This document shows positions 63,920 through 64,000 of a DNA stretch of 64,000 nucleotides, one piece after another. The translations under genes and the position numbers were made by a program. How positions within the stretch are numbered: the stretch's first letter is position 1; every line of letters starts with the position of its first letter. The stretch is from contig CAINUX010000041.1 in NCBI GenBank assembly GCA_903853895.1, positions 1 through 64,000 of the forward strand, read 5' to 3'. A model generated the notes under the pieces. That model saw nothing but the letters and a program-made list of their open reading frames with translations, was not told where the DNA came from and ran no database searches. Origin of the DNA: an uncultured beta proteobacterium (GTDB lineage: Bacteria; Pseudomonadota; Gammaproteobacteria; Burkholderiales; Burkholderiaceae_C).

Positions 63920-64000
63920 TTAGTTGCAGCCGCAACCGCCACCGCCGACGCCGTAGCCGCCGCTGGAGTTTTCTTTGCTGGTGTAGATGTGTTGTGTGAA
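63920..64000 (-). CDS. DUF4266 small protein, C-terminal part
   Basis: Only the last 26 residues are inside the window, ending in SSGGYGVGGGGCGCN and a stop codon. This Gly-rich tail with two Cys is typical of DUF4266 lipoproteins, which I recall being encoded next to DUF3570 and apbE genes. The start lies outside the window. The reading stops 12 bases before the DUF3570 start, consistent with one operon. Confidence 0.75.
   Translation of the reverse strand, partial: FTQHIYTSKENSSGGYGVGGGGCGCN

Overview
The window is a GC-rich bacterial chromosome segment, mostly housekeeping and metabolic genes. It most resembles a betaproteobacterium of the order Burkholderiales, family Comamonadaceae (Rhodoferax/Polaromonas-like). 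The pointers are the glnA / DUF4124 / glnL / glnG order, an orphan Bug (TctC) receptor, the endonuclease-type mutL, and the overall protein character. The genus is inferred, not shown. I saw no phage, insertion sequence, CRISPR array, rRNA or tRNA.

Layout. 0.5-4.1 kb: a leftward group of a MATE exporter, a Bcr/CflA exporter and miaA. 4.1-5.7 kb: a three-gene SPFH / small membrane protein / ribbon-helix-helix operon behind a strong promoter with a built-in palindrome. 5.7-9.1 kb: a Lys/Ala-rich exported peptide, an EamA exporter and mutL. 9.3-14.7 kb: a FecR-TPR-beta-barrel protein overlapping a CHASE2 adenylate/guanylate cyclase. 15.5-23.4 kb: a complete oligopeptide ABC transporter operon carrying two hydrolases. 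23.4-29 kb: a DUF2726-like protein, an rRNA pseudouridine synthase, an exported creatininase-like protein with a beta-propeller protein, then EI24 and a CinA-like domain. 29-34 kb: nitrogen control (glnA with a sigma-54 promoter, glnL, glnG). 34-39 kb: ald, xth, DUF4337, folA, an EamA exporter and thyA. 39-48 kb: two GGDEF cyclases, an ABC exporter, fadD, a GlcD-like oxidase, DUF2069 and YihY. 48-53.5 kb: solute-binding proteins, an alpha/beta hydrolase, metY and a CBS protein. 53.7-58 kb: aroC, two secreted Cache-like proteins and a chemoreceptor. 58-64 kb: a dihaem lipoprotein, DUF6502/DUF5666, and an ApbE / DUF3570 / DUF4266 group cut by the window end.

The most unexpected signal is a dispersed 42-nt element, present ten times with rigid internal spacing: AGCCCTCG, 17 nt, GCTAY, 12 nt ending in AGC. 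Its 3' part can form a small hairpin with compensatory changes. Five copies lie inside coding sequence (miaA, mutL twice, a pseudouridine synthase gene, folA). Three carry the stop codons of the DUF4337, GlcD-like and apbE genes. One supplies half of a terminator, and one lies between convergent genes. In mutL and folA it seems to sit on conserved protein segments without an obvious length change.

Other points of interest are an SGAT sequence of the ApbE-flavinylation type in the DUF3570 protein next to apbE, a perfect FNR-type box between the two Cache paralogues, and altered metal-ligand positions in the creatininase-like protein. All family assignments come from reading the translated sequence; no database search was run.
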